This document shows, piece by piece, positions 1 to 6,083 of a DNA stretch of 11,671 nt (position 1 is its first letter; every line of letters begins with the position of its first letter). The notes beneath the pieces are model-generated. The model was not told the origin of the DNA and did not search any database. It worked only from the letters and a program-made list of their open reading frames with translations. Source of the stretch: Candidatus Bathyarchaeota archaeon ex4484_135 (GTDB lineage: Archaea; Thermoproteota; Bathyarchaeia; EX4484-135). A program made the position numbers and the translations under genes. Location of the stretch: NCBI GenBank assembly GCA_002255025.1, contig NJEJ01000019.1, positions 1-11,671 on the forward strand, read 5' to 3'.

Positions 1-1
1 C

Positions 2-1165
2 GTGAAGGCCCAGGTATTCTTCACGGATATGAGGGCTAGGAAGGCCGAGGAAGCGTCTGTCAAGAAGCTGAGGAAGCTGCTCAATGCCTCGGGGGTGCTT
101 GATGTGGTCGAGCAAGGCGATTTAGTGGCCATAAAGGTCCACCTGGGAACGCCGGGGAACCAACGTCACATAAGGCCTCACCACATCAGGGTGGTCGTCG
201 AGGCCGTCAGGGAGCGTGGAGGACACCCGTTCGTGACGGACACCACTGGCATAAGCCTCCTCAGCCCGAGGGGCGATGCGGTAAGGGTCCTCAGGGCAGC
301 TGCCCTGAACGGCTTCACGCCCGAGACGGTCGGTGCCCCGATAATAGTGGCGGATGGGCTGAAGGGCTTCTCGGGCGTGAAGGTCCGGGTGGACGGCTTC
401 AGGCTGAAGGAGGTCGAGGTGGCACAGGCCATAGCGGAGGCAGACACCATGATATCCCTGGCCCACGCCAAGGGACACCCGAGGACGGGCTTCGGAGGGG
501 CCCTGAAGAACATAGGGGTCGGCTGCCTCACCAAGAAGGGGCGAGCCCCCCTCCACCTGGCCAAGAAGCCCCAGATAAAACCGGAGTTCTGCGATGGCTG
601 TGGCAAGTGTGCTGAGTTCTGCCCGGCCGGGGCCATAGTGAAGGAGGGCGATGTCTACAGGATAGACCAGGAGAAGTGCCTTTGGGCCTGCGGCTGCTGG
701 GAGCTCTGCCCTAAGAAGGCCATAACGGGCTGGGCCGAGATGCATCACCCGAGCAACGAGGAGCTGTGCATAAGGGTGGCAGATGCCTTCAAGGCCGTAG
801 TTGACTTGCTGGGCCGGGACAAGGTGGCCTACGTCAACTTAGCCTACGACATAACGCCCCACTGCGATTGCTTCCCCTGGGGAGACGTGCCCATGGTGCC
901 CGACATAGGCATGCTGGCCTCAAAGGACCCAGTGGCCATAGACAAGGCCTGCATAGACCTGATAAACCAGGCCGTGGGCCTGCCCGGCTCGGCCCTAGAG
1001 GACGTGGGGGCCCTCGAGCCCGGGGCGGACAAGCTGTCGGCCCTGGCCGATTGGGAGCCCTTCAAGCCGTTCAAGAAGCACGGGGGACCCATGTGGAAGG
1101 CCTACCTGGAGTGGGCCGCCAAGGCTGGCCTCGGCTCCCTAGAATACGAGCTGGTGAAGGTTTAA
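2..1165 (+). CDS. DUF362 domain protein with ferredoxin-type Fe-S domain
   Basis: A 387-residue protein of the DUF362 family, whose reaction is not firmly established. The N-terminal DUF362 part runs to about residue 180 and includes the AHAKGHPRTGFGGALKN stretch (155-170). A ferredoxin-like insert follows at about 193-243. Its first cluster motif is canonical: Cys197, 200, 203 and 207 (C-x2-C-x2-C-x3-CP). The second has Cys226, 230, 232 and 236, which is C-x3-C-x-C-x3-CP, so its second cysteine is displaced by one residue. DUF362 sequence resumes after the insert. No signal peptide or membrane segment is visible, so it is probably a cytoplasmic redox or metal-cluster protein. The GTG at base 2 gives an N terminus typical of the family (KAQVFFTDMRA). 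Only one base lies upstream, so a longer gene cannot be excluded. The gene stops just before a toxin-antitoxin pair and has no clear functional link to it. Confidence 0.85.
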   Translation: MKAQVFFTDMRARKAEEASVKKLRKLLNASGVLDVVEQGDLVAIKVHLGTPGNQRHIRPHHIRVVVEAVRERGGHPFVTDTTGISLLSPRGDAVRVLRAAALNGFTPETVGAPIIVADGLKGFSGVKVRVDGFRLKEVEVAQAIAEADTMISLAHAKGHPRTGFGGALKNIGVGCLTKKGRAPLHLAKKPQIKPEFCDGCGKCAEFCPAGAIVKEGDVYRIDQEKCLWACGCWELCPKKAITGWAEMHHPSNEELCIRVADAFKAVVDLLGRDKVAYVNLAYDITPHCDCFPWGDVPMVPDIGMLASKDPVAIDKACIDLINQAVGLPGSALEDVGALEPGADKLSALADWEPFKPFKKHGGPMWKAYLEWAAKAGLGSLEYELVKV

Positions 1166-1167
1166 AA
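1161..1167 (+). promoter_or_regulatory. Candidate TATA box for the vapBC pair
   Basis: TTTAAAA overlaps the stop codon of the preceding gene. Its centre lies about 35 bases before the vapB ATG, which predicts transcription starting near 1190 and a leader of about 9 bases. A GGGAGG ribosome binding site lies at 1189-1194. The call rests on position and composition only. Confidence 0.4.
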
Positions 1168-1198
1168 TGGCGATGGGGCGGTAAGGACGGGAGGACGC

Positions 1199-1453
1199 AT
1201 GGGCCAAAAGACCATAACCATAACTCTACCCGAAGAGCTGGCTGCTCTGTTGGAGGAAGATGAGCTGCTTAAGTCCATGGCCGAGAGCCTATTGGCGGAT
1301 GAACTGAGGAAGCTCCTCCTGAAGGTGCTCGTGTTGGACAAGCTGGCTGAGGGCTCTGAACTCACTGAAGACGACGTGGCAGAACTTGATAAGAAGGTCA
1401 AGAGGGGGTTAAGGCTGAGGATTGAAGCTCAGATTAATGGTGGACACGAATAA
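1199..1453 (+). CDS. vapB: VapB-type antitoxin, ribbon-helix-helix-like
   Basis: An 84-residue charged protein. It opens with a short beta-strand-like segment followed by a helix (KTITITLPEELAALLEED), as in ribbon-helix-helix DNA-binding antitoxins. An acidic and basic helical tail (about 48-75) follows and would be the toxin-binding part. Its role is inferred mainly from the neighbour: the next reading frame starts inside its last codons (ATG at 1437, 17 bases before the end of vapB) and encodes a PIN-domain toxin, the usual vapBC arrangement. GGGAGG at 1189-1194 supports the ATG at 1199. VapB proteins normally neutralise VapC and repress their own operon. The primary sequence is too short and generic to name a subfamily. 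Confidence 0.65.
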   Translation: MGQKTITITLPEELAALLEEDELLKSMAESLLADELRKLLLKVLVLDKLAEGSELTEDDVAELDKKVKRGLRLRIEAQINGGHE

Positions 1454-1906
1454 ACTCATATCTTCTCTTATGAGGGATGACCCATCAGGAGGATAATCCT
1501 ACATCCAGCGGTAGAACTGTATGCTCCATCTTATGTTCTCGAGGAAATAGAGGAGCACAAGGAAGAAATCCTGAGGAAAGTCCCGGGGAGGCTGTATCGT
1601 CTGATGATGAGCGAGCTTAAGAGGAAGCTGATAATCGTGGGGACCGAGGAGTTCATGAGGTTCCAGGAGGAAGCCAAGCATATCGCTAAGGAGTTCGATA
1701 TCGATGATTGGCCGTTCATCGCTTTAGCCCTTAAGCTTGGGATACCCATATGGACAAATGATAAAGATCTCATTAAGCAGGGCGTTAAATCTTGCAAGTA
1801 TTTGCCCGTTGACACCATCGTCTTATTAAAATCGCTAAAGGGCGAGATAAACTTAGCCAATTGGTCTCTCGTGAAAGAGGATATCAAGTCTAGATTTGGC
1901 TGCTGA
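1437..1906 (+). pseudogene. vapC: VapC-type PIN-domain toxin, broken by a -1 frameshift
   Basis: The PIN-domain ribonuclease toxin of a vapBC pair lies in two frames. Frame one, from ATG 1437, reads MVDTNKLISSLMRDDPSG and contains the first catalytic Asp (VDTN). It then stops at TAA 1494-1496. The rest continues one frame back: from about 1490 it reads RIILHPAVELYAPSYVLEEI and runs to TGA 1904-1906. This part holds the remaining acidic residues: Glu in VLEEIEEH, Asp in FDIDDWPF and Asp in WTNDKDL. Joined, the protein is about 156 residues, normal for the family. Inserting one base near 1487-1492 (AGGAGG) restores a perfect PIN sequence, so a one-base deletion, a sequencing error or recoding are all possible. 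The overlap with vapB suggests translational coupling. The downstream open part alone (first ATG at 1604) lacks the first catalytic Asp. Confidence 0.75.
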
Positions 1907-1912
1907 GGTAGC

Positions 1913-1963
1913 TCAGTGCTGGCTAAACCGCTCATCTCGCTCGCCGATAGCCGGTCTCATCAC
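1913..1963 (-). ncRNA. Candidate box C/D guide sRNA (possible 23S double guide)
   Basis: Read on the minus strand from 1963: box C GTGATGA (1963-1957, exact RUGAUGA), a 12-base guide (1956-1945), a weak D' GCGA (1944-1941), a 2-base spacer, C' GAGATGA (1938-1932, one mismatch), a 15-base guide (1931-1917) and box D CTGA (1916-1913, exact). The total is 51 bases, the size of archaeal C/D sRNAs. The D' guide plus one D' base is complementary to CCGATAGC, and the D guide to GGCTAAAC. From memory, both occur in that order in the conserved 23S segment at about E. coli 424-451, some 20 bases apart. The element starts 24 bases past the ogt stop on the same strand. The poor D' box, long second guide and weak terminal stem lower confidence. 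Confidence 0.5.
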
Positions 1964-1979
1964 GGCCTTAAGGACCGTG
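1961..1979. terminator. Small hairpin between convergent vapC and ogt
   Basis: CACGG and CC pair with GG and CCGTG around a TTAA loop, with one bulged A. The hairpin sits in the 81-base gap between the 3' ends of vapC (+) and ogt (-). No T-run follows on either strand, so termination is only a suggestion. It also overlaps the start of the candidate C/D sRNA. Confidence 0.2.
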
Positions 1980-1987
1980 GAAGGATC

Positions 1988-2503
1988 CTACTTAAGCAAA
2001 CGAGTTTCCCTCAGAACTCCTTCTAGCCTGAGGAGCCAGATCTTTATTTCTAAGCCTGGCGTAAAGCCGCCTATGCTGCCGTCGGCCCTTATCACTCGGT
2101 GGCAGGGCACCAAGAGCGGTATCGGGTTCGCCTTCACGGCCTGCCCAACGGCCCTGAAGGCCCTTGGCCTCCCGACCTGGCGTGCGAGCCAGGAGTAGGA
2201 GCGTGTCTGGCCGTAGGGTATGGTCCTTATGGCCTCCCAGACAGCCCTCTGGAAGGGCGTCCCCCAGGCGAACCACAACGGGGCCGTGAACTCGATCGGC
2301 TGGCCTGAGAAGTAAGCGTCTAGCTGCTCCCTTAAATCGAACGGCAGTTCCCGGGCTTCCTTAACAGTCCTCACGCCCTTGCTGGCCAGGAGGGTCTTGA
2401 GAGCTCTCGTTCCCTTAAGGGAAGAAGCCATTATGCCTTCTTCCGTGAAGGCGAAGGCCAGTTCTCCTATCGGGGACTTATAGGAGGCCAGCCTGACCTT
2501 CAT
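1988..2503 (-). CDS. ogt: Methylated-DNA-[protein]-cysteine S-methyltransferase
   Basis: A 171-residue O6-alkylguanine-DNA alkyltransferase. It removes alkyl groups from O6 of guanine, and probably O4 of thymine, by transferring them to its own cysteine, which inactivates it. The active-site motif PCHRV is at 133-137 (Cys134), with the Asn hinge at 126. IPYGQTRSY (95-103) supplies the conserved Tyr97, and the recognition-helix arginine is Arg117 in FRAVG. The N-terminal domain (about 1-80) is the short alpha/beta part typical of the family. Its length is normal and all key residues are present. Its ATG overlaps the stop of the upstream FAU-1 gene (ATGA, bases 2500-2503), so it is probably translationally coupled and co-transcribed. 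The functional link between rRNA processing and DNA repair is not obvious. Confidence 0.95.
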   Translation of the reverse strand: MKVRLASYKSPIGELAFAFTEEGIMASSLKGTRALKTLLASKGVRTVKEARELPFDLREQLDAYFSGQPIEFTAPLWFAWGTPFQRAVWEAIRTIPYGQTRSYSWLARQVGRPRAFRAVGQAVKANPIPLLVPCHRVIRADGSIGGFTPGLEIKIWLLRLEGVLRETRLLK

Positions 2504-3960
2504 CCGGTTTCCTCCGGTTCCTCCAACCCCAGGGCCTTCAGCACATCTGGCCCGGGAGGGCCTACCCGGCCTTCTTCTATGTCCCTTATGACCGATTCAA
2601 CCTCTTTCATGACCACATCCGCCAGCTCGGCCGATATGGTACCTTCTTCAACGGCCTTCCTGAGCTCTTCCTCGTCCAAGACCTTGTAAGAGCCATCGGG
2701 CATGAGGCAGACATCGACCTCTAGGTCCACGTACCTGATGTAGCTCGGGCACACCTCAACGGGCGTGTTTAGGTTCACGTAAGTGCCCTTGTAGGTCCCG
2801 TCGGCCCCAAGGTAACTCGTCACGAGCCTCATGGAGCCCAAGCCCGTCAGGCTGACCGCCAGGTCCCCCGGCTCCCTCCTGGTCCCGAGGCCGTCGTAGA
2901 AGCCCCTGCCCCTTATCATTCGGACTAGGACGAGCTCGGATAGGTCATCACCGGCCCTCAGGACCTCTGCTTGGCCGAGCCTGAGGACATCTCCGTTCAG
3001 CTTGGCGTGGAGGATGGCCAGTCTAGAGCCCTTGTGGGGCATCTCACGCCTGAGGACCTCTTGGAAGAGCTTCTTGACCTGTTCCTCGGCCATGCCCTGG
3101 AAGAGGAGCTTCTCGGCCATTTCGACCGCGTTGGCCAGCTCGCCGCCACAGGCCTTCAGGGCGTGGTGGCCTTCCAAGGTCGGGCAAACGGTCCTCCTGA
3201 GCTCGTCCAGCTTCTTCTTGGACCATAACGGGAAAACCACATCGACCATGCTCTTCCCGTGCTCAAGAAGGCAGGGAGCCTCTGACTTCTCAAACTTGGC
3301 CTTCACACGCTCCCATCTGGCCAGGAGGACTTCGAAATCGGCTTTTATCTCCTCCTCGCCCGCGGTCTGAGCTGCCGACCTCAGCCTTATTCCCACGCCC
3401 TCGGGTGCCAGCCGCCTGCCCACCTCTTCGAGCCTGATTCTGGCCTCCTCGTCTGATACCCTCTTGCTGACCTCCACACCTGGCTCGAAGGGCCTTAAGA
3501 CCGTGAGCTTTCCCCTCAGCCTGGGAAACCTGCTGACCACGGGTCTCCTCCCGCTGAAGCGTACGACCTGGACGAGTACTTCTTCCGTATCAGGTCCTAC
3601 TTCTTCTCCTTCTGCCAGCTGGGCCAGGCAACAGCCTATGTCTATTAGGCCCGAGGAGTAGCTGACCACCCGGCCCTTATATATGGCCCAGAGCTCGAAA
3701 TGCTCCTTCCTGATGATGGCATCCAACAGCTCGGCCCTAAGAGCTTCTAAAACAGTCTTGAGGTGTTCCTCCGGCCCCACAGCCAAGATGCCCTGTTTGT
3801 CCTCTCGGTCCGATATAATCACGTCTGGCTCTTCTTCCACCGGGGCCATCTGAAAACGCTCTGCTATGACTAAGGAGGGCTGGACTATCGTGAAGCCCTT
3901 ATCAAGGAACAGCCTGGTCAAGGCCGTGCTATATATGCCTCTCACGCGGACCTTGGTCAA
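2500..3960 (-). CDS. Probable ribonuclease FAU-1 (RNase E/G-like, DUF402 domain)
   Basis: A 486-residue protein of the archaeal FAU-1 family. The Pyrococcus furiosus member binds AU-rich RNA and processes rRNA precursors. An S1-like region lies at about 85-155 (ELWAIYKGRVVSYSSGLIDI and following). An RNase E/G-like segment follows, with IRLRSAAQTAGEEEI (191-205) resembling the RNase E RTAA region. The C terminus from about 345 is DUF402, with YVNLNTPVEVCPSYIRYVDL as its hallmark. The start is TTG at 3960-3958, preceded by a strong purine-rich site (GGGGGAGGG, 3971-3963). A 40-base gap separates it from ksgA upstream, longer than most other gaps in the block. It may have its own promoter there while still lying in the same transcription unit. 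Its length matches the family. Confidence 0.88.
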   Translation of the reverse strand: MTKVRVRGIYSTALTRLFLDKGFTIVQPSLVIAERFQMAPVEEEPDVIISDREDKQGILAVGPEEHLKTVLEALRAELLDAIIRKEHFELWAIYKGRVVSYSSGLIDIGCCLAQLAEGEEVGPDTEEVLVQVVRFSGRRPVVSRFPRLRGKLTVLRPFEPGVEVSKRVSDEEARIRLEEVGRRLAPEGVGIRLRSAAQTAGEEEIKADFEVLLARWERVKAKFEKSEAPCLLEHGKSMVDVVFPLWSKKKLDELRRTVCPTLEGHHALKACGGELANAVEMAEKLLFQGMAEEQVKKLFQEVLRREMPHKGSRLAILHAKLNGDVLRLGQAEVLRAGDDLSELVLVRMIRGRGFYDGLGTRREPGDLAVSLTGLGSMRLVTSYLGADGTYKGTYVNLNTPVEVCPSYIRYVDLEVDVCLMPDGSYKVLDEEELRKAVEEGTISAELADVVMKEVESVIRDIEEGRVGPPGPDVLKALGLEEPEETG

Positions 3961-4000
3961 GACCCTCCCCCGGCCTTCTTGGCCTAACGCGTGTGCTTAG

Positions 4001-4007
4001 CTAAATA
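4001..4007 (-). promoter_or_regulatory. Candidate TATA box before the FAU-1 gene
   Basis: On the minus strand TATTTAG overlaps the ksgA stop codon. A start about 26 bases downstream (near 3978) would leave a leader of about 18 bases containing the GGGGGAGGG site ahead of the TTG start. This would give fau1-ogt a secondary promoter. Evidence is positional only. Confidence 0.3.
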
Positions 4008-4849
4008 CCTAGTTCGCTACTACGCCTCATGCCAACCGATGCGTAATTCGCTACCTCTGCCACATCCTCGGGCATGAGTTCTCTCACACGCCTGCCCGCG
4101 TGAGGTGCCGCAGAGGCCAGCTCCCGGGCCTCCTGCTCATCCATGCCTAAGCTGGAGAGAGCAAGCCTCAGTGCTCTCCGTACGGTCTTGTTCTTGTGTG
4201 AGAAAAGGCCCCTGACCAAGGCCAGGAAGAGGGCTTCGTCCTTCACCTTGAACGGCGGGGGCCTCTTGGACAGCTTTATGGCCACAGAGTTCACATCTGG
4301 TTCTGGCCAGAATTTGTTTCGTGGGACAGGCTCCAGTACTTCTACATCGGCCCTGTAATAGACCGTCACGGTCAGCCGGCCGTAGTCGTCTGTACCAGGC
4401 TCCGCCACCAACCTGCGGGCTAATTCCTCCTGGACTATCAAGACGGCGAGCTCGAGATCAGGCTTATCCAAGAGCCAGAAGATGAGCTTTGATATTATGT
4501 TGTAGGGAGGAGCTGAAACGGACTTGTTGAAGGATGGCAGGGGTACCTTAAGGACGTCGCCCTCTATGACCTCGACATTTCGGTAGGAGGCCAACCTGTC
4601 CCTGAGGAGTCTCACAAGCCCCCTATCTATTTCGACCGCCAGGACACGGCACTTCCTAGACGCCAGTACCTCGGTCAGGAAGCCCAGGCCAGCTCCTATA
4701 TCGAGGACGGTATCTAAGGGCCTTAGGGAGGCCTGGTCAGCGAGCCTCTCCATGAGGGCCGTGTCGAGCAGGAAATGCTGACCTAGCTTCTTCTTGGGCT
4801 TGAGGCCATAAGACCTGAGGAGCTTCTTCACGGTCTTCACGGGTATCAA
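4001..4849 (-). CDS. ksgA: 16S rRNA N6-dimethyladenosine transferase (KsgA/Dim1)
   Basis: A 282-residue S-adenosylmethionine-dependent enzyme that dimethylates two adjacent adenines near the 3' end of 16S rRNA late in small-subunit assembly. Visible motifs are KLGQHFLLD (21-29), SAM motif I DIGAGLGFL (50-58), acidic motif VEID (72-75) and EGDVL (96-100). A C-terminal helical domain includes the GLFSHKNKTVRRAL segment. The catalytic motif, normally NLPY, reads APPY at 113-116 within SVSAPPYNIIS, so the usual Asn is Ala. The chosen start is TTG (4849-4847) behind AGGAAG. A GTG three codons later is an alternative. The gene follows DUF655 by 10 bases in the conserved rpoF-DUF655-ksgA order. Identity is secure; full activity is less certain because of the motif change. 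Confidence 0.92.
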   Translation of the reverse strand: MIPVKTVKKLLRSYGLKPKKKLGQHFLLDTALMERLADQASLRPLDTVLDIGAGLGFLTEVLASRKCRVLAVEIDRGLVRLLRDRLASYRNVEVIEGDVLKVPLPSFNKSVSAPPYNIISKLIFWLLDKPDLELAVLIVQEELARRLVAEPGTDDYGRLTVTVYYRADVEVLEPVPRNKFWPEPDVNSVAIKLSKRPPPFKVKDEALFLALVRGLFSHKNKTVRRALRLALSSLGMDEQEARELASAAPHAGRRVRELMPEDVAEVANYASVGMRRSSELGI

Positions 4850-4859
4850 AGCTCTTCCT

Positions 4860-5429
4860 TCACGGAGGCCTGGTGAAGAGCCTGTACCTGGGCTCCTCCG
4901 TGAGTTCCTCCATGACCCTCTTCGCTATTATCTTCACCGGGTTAGGCAGGCCGGTCCGCTTCTGGAGGTCCTCAAAGCTCTCGAAGGGCTTTTTCTCGCG
5001 TTCCTCCAGTATGAGCCACATGTACCTCTTGCCTATCCCTGGCAGGAGCTCTAGGGCGTGGAGGCGGGGGGTCAAGGGGCCAGCCGTGTTGAAGAACTCC
5101 ACGAACCTCTTCTCGTTCCTCATTATTATGGTCTCGACTGCTATGGGCAGCTCTGCCTTGGCCGTCACGGTCAGGTCGCCATAGGATATCCGGCCTATTA
5201 TGTACGCGATGTGCTCCCTCTCGTTCCGGCCTATGTAAATCCTGTCCTGGGGCTTGAGCTCGACCCCTATTTTCGCCACGGCCTCTAAGAGCGTGAAGTA
5301 ATCCTCTCCCACGAGCTGGACCACGGGACCGGTAAGCCTCCTCCTACCGGCCCTTATCTCCCTAAGCATGAAGTCGAGCACGTATGCGTACTCCTCGTAC
5401 TTCTTCTCCCTCCCCCGCCCCCTCGCCAT
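4860..5429 (-). CDS. DUF655 RNA-binding protein
   Basis: A 189-residue archaeal DUF655 protein. The basic N terminus leads into a beta-rich, OB/S1-like region (about 14-100, from YAYVLDFM through VTAKAELP). A helix-hairpin-helix nucleic-acid-binding motif centres on LLPGIGKRYMWLI (128-140; GIGK 131-134), and a further helical tail follows. No catalytic residues are evident. Its invariable place between rpoF and ksgA in archaea suggests a role in ribosome assembly or RNA handling, but the function is not established. The ATG at 5429 is supported by TAGGAGG seven bases upstream, which overlaps the rpoF stop codon. The gap to rpoF is 11 bases and to ksgA 10 bases, consistent with one operon. Confidence 0.92.
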   Translation of the reverse strand: MARGRGREKKYEEYAYVLDFMLREIRAGRRRLTGPVVQLVGEDYFTLLEAVAKIGVELKPQDRIYIGRNEREHIAYIIGRISYGDLTVTAKAELPIAVETIIMRNEKRFVEFFNTAGPLTPRLHALELLPGIGKRYMWLILEEREKKPFESFEDLQKRTGLPNPVKIIAKRVMEELTEEPRYRLFTRPP

Positions 5430-5440
5430 CCCCCGGCCTC

Positions 5441-5770
5441 CTACCTGTACTGGTCTAGGAGGTCCAATATCTTCCTCAGCTTCTCCTTGCTGAAGTAAGC
5501 TCTATGTCCTCTGAGGAATACCTTGAGCTCGTCTGCCGTCTTGGGCATGCAGTTCACGATCTGGACGGCTTCCCAATCGGATAGGCCGAATTCGTTCACG
5601 AGCTTCTCCACGAGCTCCCTGGCCTCAGCTGCCCCCACCTTGGAGAACTTGCCCACGTAATCGAGCGTCCTGATGAGGAAGTCGCCCCCAGCCCCAGGCC
5701 CGACCTTCTCCATGAGCTCCCTGACCTCGGGTATGGTAAGCAGCTTCTCGTCCACTACCTTTTTTACCAC
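5441..5770 (-). CDS. rpoF: DNA-directed RNA polymerase subunit F (Rpb4-like)
   Basis: A 109-residue subunit F of archaeal RNA polymerase, the equivalent of eukaryotic Rpb4. It pairs with subunit E (Rpb7) to form the stalk that helps open the promoter and binds emerging RNA. The all-helical sequence shows the family pattern: an N-terminal LTIPEVRELM, then FGLSDWEAVQIVNCMPKTADELKVFL in the C-terminal half. The start is GTG at 5770-5768, placed behind a GGGGGTGA purine-rich stretch. An ATG five bases upstream is out of frame and runs into TAA at once. It lies 15 bases after rpl21e and 11 before DUF655, the usual archaeal arrangement that couples transcription and ribosomal genes. Length is normal. 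Confidence 0.93.
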   Translation of the reverse strand: MVKKVVDEKLLTIPEVRELMEKVGPGAGGDFLIRTLDYVGKFSKVGAAEARELVEKLVNEFGLSDWEAVQIVNCMPKTADELKVFLRGHRAYFSKEKLRKILDLLDQYR

Positions 5771-5785
5771 GCCATCACCCCCGCC

Positions 5786-6079
5786 TCAGCTGGCGTGCGG
5801 CATGAGGTGCTCTGGCCTGACGAAGAGCGTCCTGGTCTCGCCGCCCACCTTAATCTCGACCACGTAGGCCTTGCCCCGCTTCCCCACGACCGTGCCCACC
5901 CGGCCATGGTATCGCCTGTGCGGCATGCCCTTGTGGATGGCGGGGTCTACTTTTATTACGACCTTCTGGCCCACGTCATACTGCCTCAGTATGCGGCTCA
6001 GCTTGAGCTTGCCCCTCTCCCTGGGGTGCTTCCTGAACACCTTCCTCGTCTTGTGCCTGAGCCCTTTTGATTGAGGCAC
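5786..6079 (-). CDS. rpl21e: 50S ribosomal protein L21e
   Basis: A 97-residue large-subunit ribosomal protein shared by archaea and eukaryotes and absent from bacteria. The start chosen is GTG at 6079-6077, giving PQSKGLRHKTRKVFRK, which matches the usual basic N terminus. The longer open frame from 6136 adds a Trp- and Cys-rich stretch unlike the family and would overlap the end of pus10. The body has the expected KVVIKVDPAIHKGMPHRRYH and GRVGTVVGKRGKAYVVEIK segments. Only 4 bases separate it from the pus10 stop, with GTGAGG upstream as a ribosome binding site, so translation is probably coupled. It is 15 bases ahead of rpoF. Confidence 0.94.
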   Translation of the reverse strand: MPQSKGLRHKTRKVFRKHPRERGKLKLSRILRQYDVGQKVVIKVDPAIHKGMPHRRYHGRVGTVVGKRGKAYVVEIKVGGETRTLFVRPEHLMPHAS

Positions 6080-6083
6080 CGCC

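Noticed and set aside
122..1092. Long minus-strand reading frames opposite the DUF362 gene, and similar frames opposite other genes (such as 6262-6714 and 9198-9740)
   Set aside because: Low-complexity translations with no family features; they are shadows of GC-biased coding on the other strand.
1904..1925. tRNA-like D-arm (GGTAGCTCAGTGCTGG) just after vapC
   Set aside because: No matching acceptor stem, anticodon arm or T-arm (GGTTCGA-like) follows at the right distance, and the GCTC has no pairing GAGC. The same bases are better explained as the box D end of the minus-strand sRNA candidate.
2949..2956. Box C-like GTGATGA on the minus strand inside the FAU-1 gene
   Set aside because: No D box or C'/D' pair at the proper spacing; the sequence is explained by coding.
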